DNA of 64,000 nt, from assembly GCA_023053545.1 (NCBI GenBank), contig JAKZAN010000003.1, forward strand, positions 405,501 to 469,500, written 5' to 3'. Positions 62,001 to 64,000 of this stretch are shown in pieces. The stretch comes from Lepidurus packardi. Taxonomy: Eukaryota > Arthropoda > Branchiopoda > Notostraca > Triopsidae. Under the pieces are notes generated by a model that did not search any database, was not told the origin of the DNA, and saw nothing but the letters and a program-made list of their open reading frames with translations. Both the position numbers and the translations under genes were made by a program. Position 1 is the first letter of the stretch. Each line of letters starts with the position of its first letter.

Positions 62001-63078
62001 CACTCTCGTCAAAACATCCAAACGGTAAAGTATCAAAAGCTAAGATATTAATAGCGATTGAATGGGCTTCTTCAAAAGCAGTTATGTCTTGAATTTTAAC
62101 AGGATAGGTTAGCACTTGTGGATTAATGGTCGGTAATCTGTCGGGATAACGGGCGAAGAGAGCGTCTAAGCTTTTAGCACTATGATGTTTTATAAAAAAC
62201 TGAGAATTTTCGTCAGTTGCAGCATGTTGACGAGCTAGCACCGCTTTGACCGCGTAGACAAAACATTGATCACCGCAACGTTCGATATTAACAACAGCTT
62301 TGCGTTTAGCGATGTTGGTAGGTAACCGTATCTGGTGAGAGTCGTTACCACTACCCGCCATAGGAACAAACGTGGTCACTGAAGCTCGAAGCTCACTAAT
62401 GTACTCCATCCGCCAACCAGAACCAGCTTGATTCTGACGATTGTGGATCACGTTGGCAATATGATCAAATGCATTTTGCATAACTTGATTTAAATCTGAA
62501 GTTGGGAGCACGATAATATACACACTGTGGAAAAAACGGGGGTAGCGTTCGCTGCGATTGATTTCAGGAGTGTTTATGATTTTACTCATAACGCTATGAA
62601 CTACAAATTTGATTTTCACAGACAAACTCTTTCGTAGTTGAGCTTTCAATAATCCGAGAATTTGTGAACTATACTCGCTCATCAATTGTTCGGCTGTTAC
62701 AATCGGGTAACGCTCAGGTCCAACAATCAATCGATATTCCCGCAAATGTCCAGCTAGTGTACTATTCAATTCAAAAAATTCATTGTGGTTAGATTCAATC
62801 GATTGCGGTGGGGGTATATTGGGTGTGAGAGGTTCTGCAACACTTGTTGGAGGGGGTGGTGAAAGGGCAATCGTTGGCAGAGGGTTTAAAATTTGACGAC
62901 GACGTTTCAAACGTCGTTGTCGACGCTTGATGCCGCGATTGAGAGTTCGAGTACGGATTGATGGGTGTGGAGCGGGGAATTCTTCGCCAGCACCTGCTTG
63001 TGACTCGTCATCCTCATCAACATCAATACCTAATTCACGAATCAAATCGCCTAAGATTGGACTATATTCAGAATTCAT
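59018..63078 (-). CDS. protein-primed DNA polymerase B, three exons
   Basis: Exons 63078-61148, 61094-59839 and 59781-59018 join in phase to 1316 residues. The start is the first ATG, two codons inside a longer open frame. The N-terminal region has RCGDQCFVYAVKAVL (near 270). A Cys/His finger lies near 440, then Exo I in FADFESLL (about 495), and an HNH-like CVHCKKPL...DHDHFDGSFRG...GCN (about 593). Exo II spans intron 1. The Exo III-type YLECDVRILAD is in exon 2. Motif A is DANNLYG (about 892), motif B NNSIFG.. spans intron 2 (about 1062), motif C is FTDTDSF (about 1156), then RPKLYCI. All polymerase and exonuclease residues I can check are present. It would copy the element using a protein primer. 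Confidence 0.94.
59782..59838 (-). other. polymerase intron 2, 57 bases
   Basis: Donor G|GTAAAATC at 59838 and acceptor TTTCAG| at 59782. Splicing restores motif B in frame; unspliced, the frame stops at 59819. Confidence 0.88.
61095..61147 (-). other. polymerase intron 1, 53 bases
   Basis: Donor CA|GTAAGTAT at 61147 and acceptor TTTCTAG| at 61095. Splicing restores the exonuclease FHNLQ/NYDGH block; unspliced, the frame stops at 61144-61146. Confidence 0.9.
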
Positions 63079-63173
63079 TGTCAAACGCTGTCCGAGGGCT
63101 ACTGAGCACGATTTTCATGGCGTGTTAGTGCTTAAAGACTCGGAACTAGAAGAGGAGGAACTCATTTGTTAGT
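63079..63173. promoter_or_regulatory. divergent promoter region, polymerase and ATPase
   Basis: Only 95 bases separate the two start codons, so both promoters must lie here or inside the genes. I see no clear TATA box. Confidence 0.5.
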
Positions 63174-63836
63174 ATGGAGGCGTTGTTTAGACATCCAGTG
63201 CGTATCCTCATTGCAGGTCCTTCACAATCGGGTAAAAGCGAGGTGGTAGCCCAGCTGCTTCGACAACTATCGTCAATGTTCACTCCCTGTCCTGAACGTA
63301 TACGCTATTGCTATGGAGCGTGGCAACCGCTTTTTGCACAACTCCAGTCGGAGTTGGACAATATTACTTTTCAAGCCGGGTTTGACGAAAATGATATTAA
63401 AGAAACTTTACCAGCCAACAGTTTACTCATTCTGGATGATCTGATGGAAACTATAGATGGTAAATCAAAAGCATTGGAGAACATCTTTACCAAACATTCC
63501 CACCATGCCAATATCTCCGTCATCATGATTACACAAAACCCGTTTTATAGCAACCTTCGCACCATCTCTCTTAATTGCTCCCACATGTTTCTAATGAAAA
63601 CTGCTCGAGATGTTACTCAAATTCGAGCTATTGGAGCTCAAATGTTCCCTGGTAAACTGAGATATTTTATGGATGCGTACGAGCATGCCTGTGAAGAACC
63701 TTACTCTTATTTGATGCTCTCCTTCGATCCCAACACTCCTGACACTCATCGTCTTATGTCAGACGTTTTCAACGCGAAAGGCGAGCCTATTGTATACGAA
63801 AGAGTGCACCAACCTGTAAAAGTTTCACGAAAATAA
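63174..63836 (+). CDS. A32-like genome-packaging ATPase (FtsK/HerA superfamily)
   Basis: 220 residues from ATG 63174, typical for Polinton ATP proteins. Walker A is IAGPSQSGKSE (residues 12-22), Walker B is SLLILDDLME (about 82-91), and the MITQNPF motif (about 118) matches the polar sensor of poxvirus A32-type ATPases. In DNA viruses with jelly-roll capsids this enzyme drives the genome into the capsid. It is transcribed away from the polymerase. Frame intact. Confidence 0.92.
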   Translation: MEALFRHPVRILIAGPSQSGKSEVVAQLLRQLSSMFTPCPERIRYCYGAWQPLFAQLQSELDNITFQAGFDENDIKETLPANSLLILDDLMETIDGKSKALENIFTKHSHHANISVIMITQNPFYSNLRTISLNCSHMFLMKTARDVTQIRAIGAQMFPGKLRYFMDAYEHACEEPYSYLMLSFDPNTPDTHRLMSDVFNAKGEPIVYERVHQPVKVSRK

Positions 63837-63837
63837 A
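63832..63837 (+). terminator. AATAAA signal overlapping the ATPase stop codon
   Basis: AAAATAAAAC: the TAA stop at 63834-63836 lies inside AATAAA, as for the polymerase gene. After it, 163 bases to the window end carry no gene. Confidence 0.65.
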
Positions 63838-64000
63838 ACATTTTGTTATAAACATGTTTTTCAGATGTTTGATGTAAAATGTGGTGATATCTTTCAAATA
63901 TTAGTCTCGATTATTTTTCACAATTTTGTATTTACATTAATTCGTTCTACATCTCGGGTTAACCAATAAGTGAATTTGTAGGTTTGGAACAGCGTACAAA

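Larger units (their letters stand above)
50418..64000. mobile_element. Polinton/Maverick element, right end outside the window
   Basis: The gene set is diagnostic: protein-primed PolB, retroviral-like integrase, A32-like ATPase, adenovirus-like protease and two jelly-roll capsid proteins. The left end is inferred at AGTAGTATAGG (50418), where a gag frame is cut. Polintons start with AG and make 6-bp duplications, but the right inverted repeat is not in the window, so this cannot be confirmed. At least 13.6 kb is present, and 15-20 kb is usual. Apart from one frame change in integrase, every recognised gene is open. Confidence 0.93.

Noticed and set aside
62927-63172. 81-codon plus-strand open frame upstream of the ATPase
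   Set aside because: Mostly antisense to the polymerase N-terminus; it ends just before the ATPase ATG and has an Asp/Glu/Ser shadow composition.

Overview
This is eukaryotic, almost certainly invertebrate animal DNA, and it is nearly all mobile elements. I see no bacterial-style operons, CRISPR arrays or cellular RNA genes. The evidence is GT-AG introns of 53-168 bases, AATAAA poly(A) signals, a TATA/initiator promoter, and a mix of Ty3/Gypsy, BEL/Pao, non-LTR, hAT, Tc1/mariner and Harbinger elements plus a Polinton/Maverick. An arthropod is my best guess, but the lineage is not shown by anything decisive.

Layout. 1-9.3 kb: decayed DNA transposons (Harbinger at the edge, a Tc1/mariner copy with both inverted repeats, two hAT remnants), two copies of one non-LTR family (LINE-A) and a gag remnant. 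9.5-14.7 kb: a young chromodomain Ty3/Gypsy element on the minus strand with near-identical LTRs and a 5-bp target duplication, sitting inside an older LTR and between two copies of a LINE-A/gag segment. 16.2-19 kb: the only stretch that may be host gene, with several minus-strand exons and at least one frame break. 19-21 kb: satellites. 21-31.8 kb: a three-level nest, a hAT element (CGGBP1-like zinc finger) split by an LTR element with 95-bp LTRs, itself split by a minus-strand Ty3/Gypsy element with an intact pol. 31.8-39 kb: LINE-A copy 4, a second non-LTR family (LINE-B) and a deleted BEL/Pao copy. 39-48 kb: a TTF/ZMYM-type hAT transposase split by a complete BEL/Pao element with LTRs that look identical and one uninterrupted 1766-residue polyprotein. 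48-50.4 kb: a tRNA-like SINE fragment, a BEL/Pao 3' end, LTR-like DNA and a gag fragment.

50.4 kb to the window end is the most interesting part: a Polinton (virus-like self-synthesising transposon) whose right end lies outside the window. It carries a protein-primed DNA polymerase B (1316 residues, two tiny introns), an A32-like packaging ATPase, an adenovirus-like cysteine protease, a double jelly-roll major capsid protein, a minor capsid (penton-type) protein, a basic virion-core-like protein, a chromodomain integrase with a one-base frame change, and five further small or unassigned genes. The genes abut or overlap by a few bases, and the polymerase and ATPase stop codons lie inside AATAAA signals. 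The left arm carries a 32-bp tandem array, a degenerate repeat field, and a duplicated and decayed copy of an unknown 150-residue gene. In family terms, the polymerase copies the element, the integrase inserts it, and the ATPase, protease and capsid proteins would package it.
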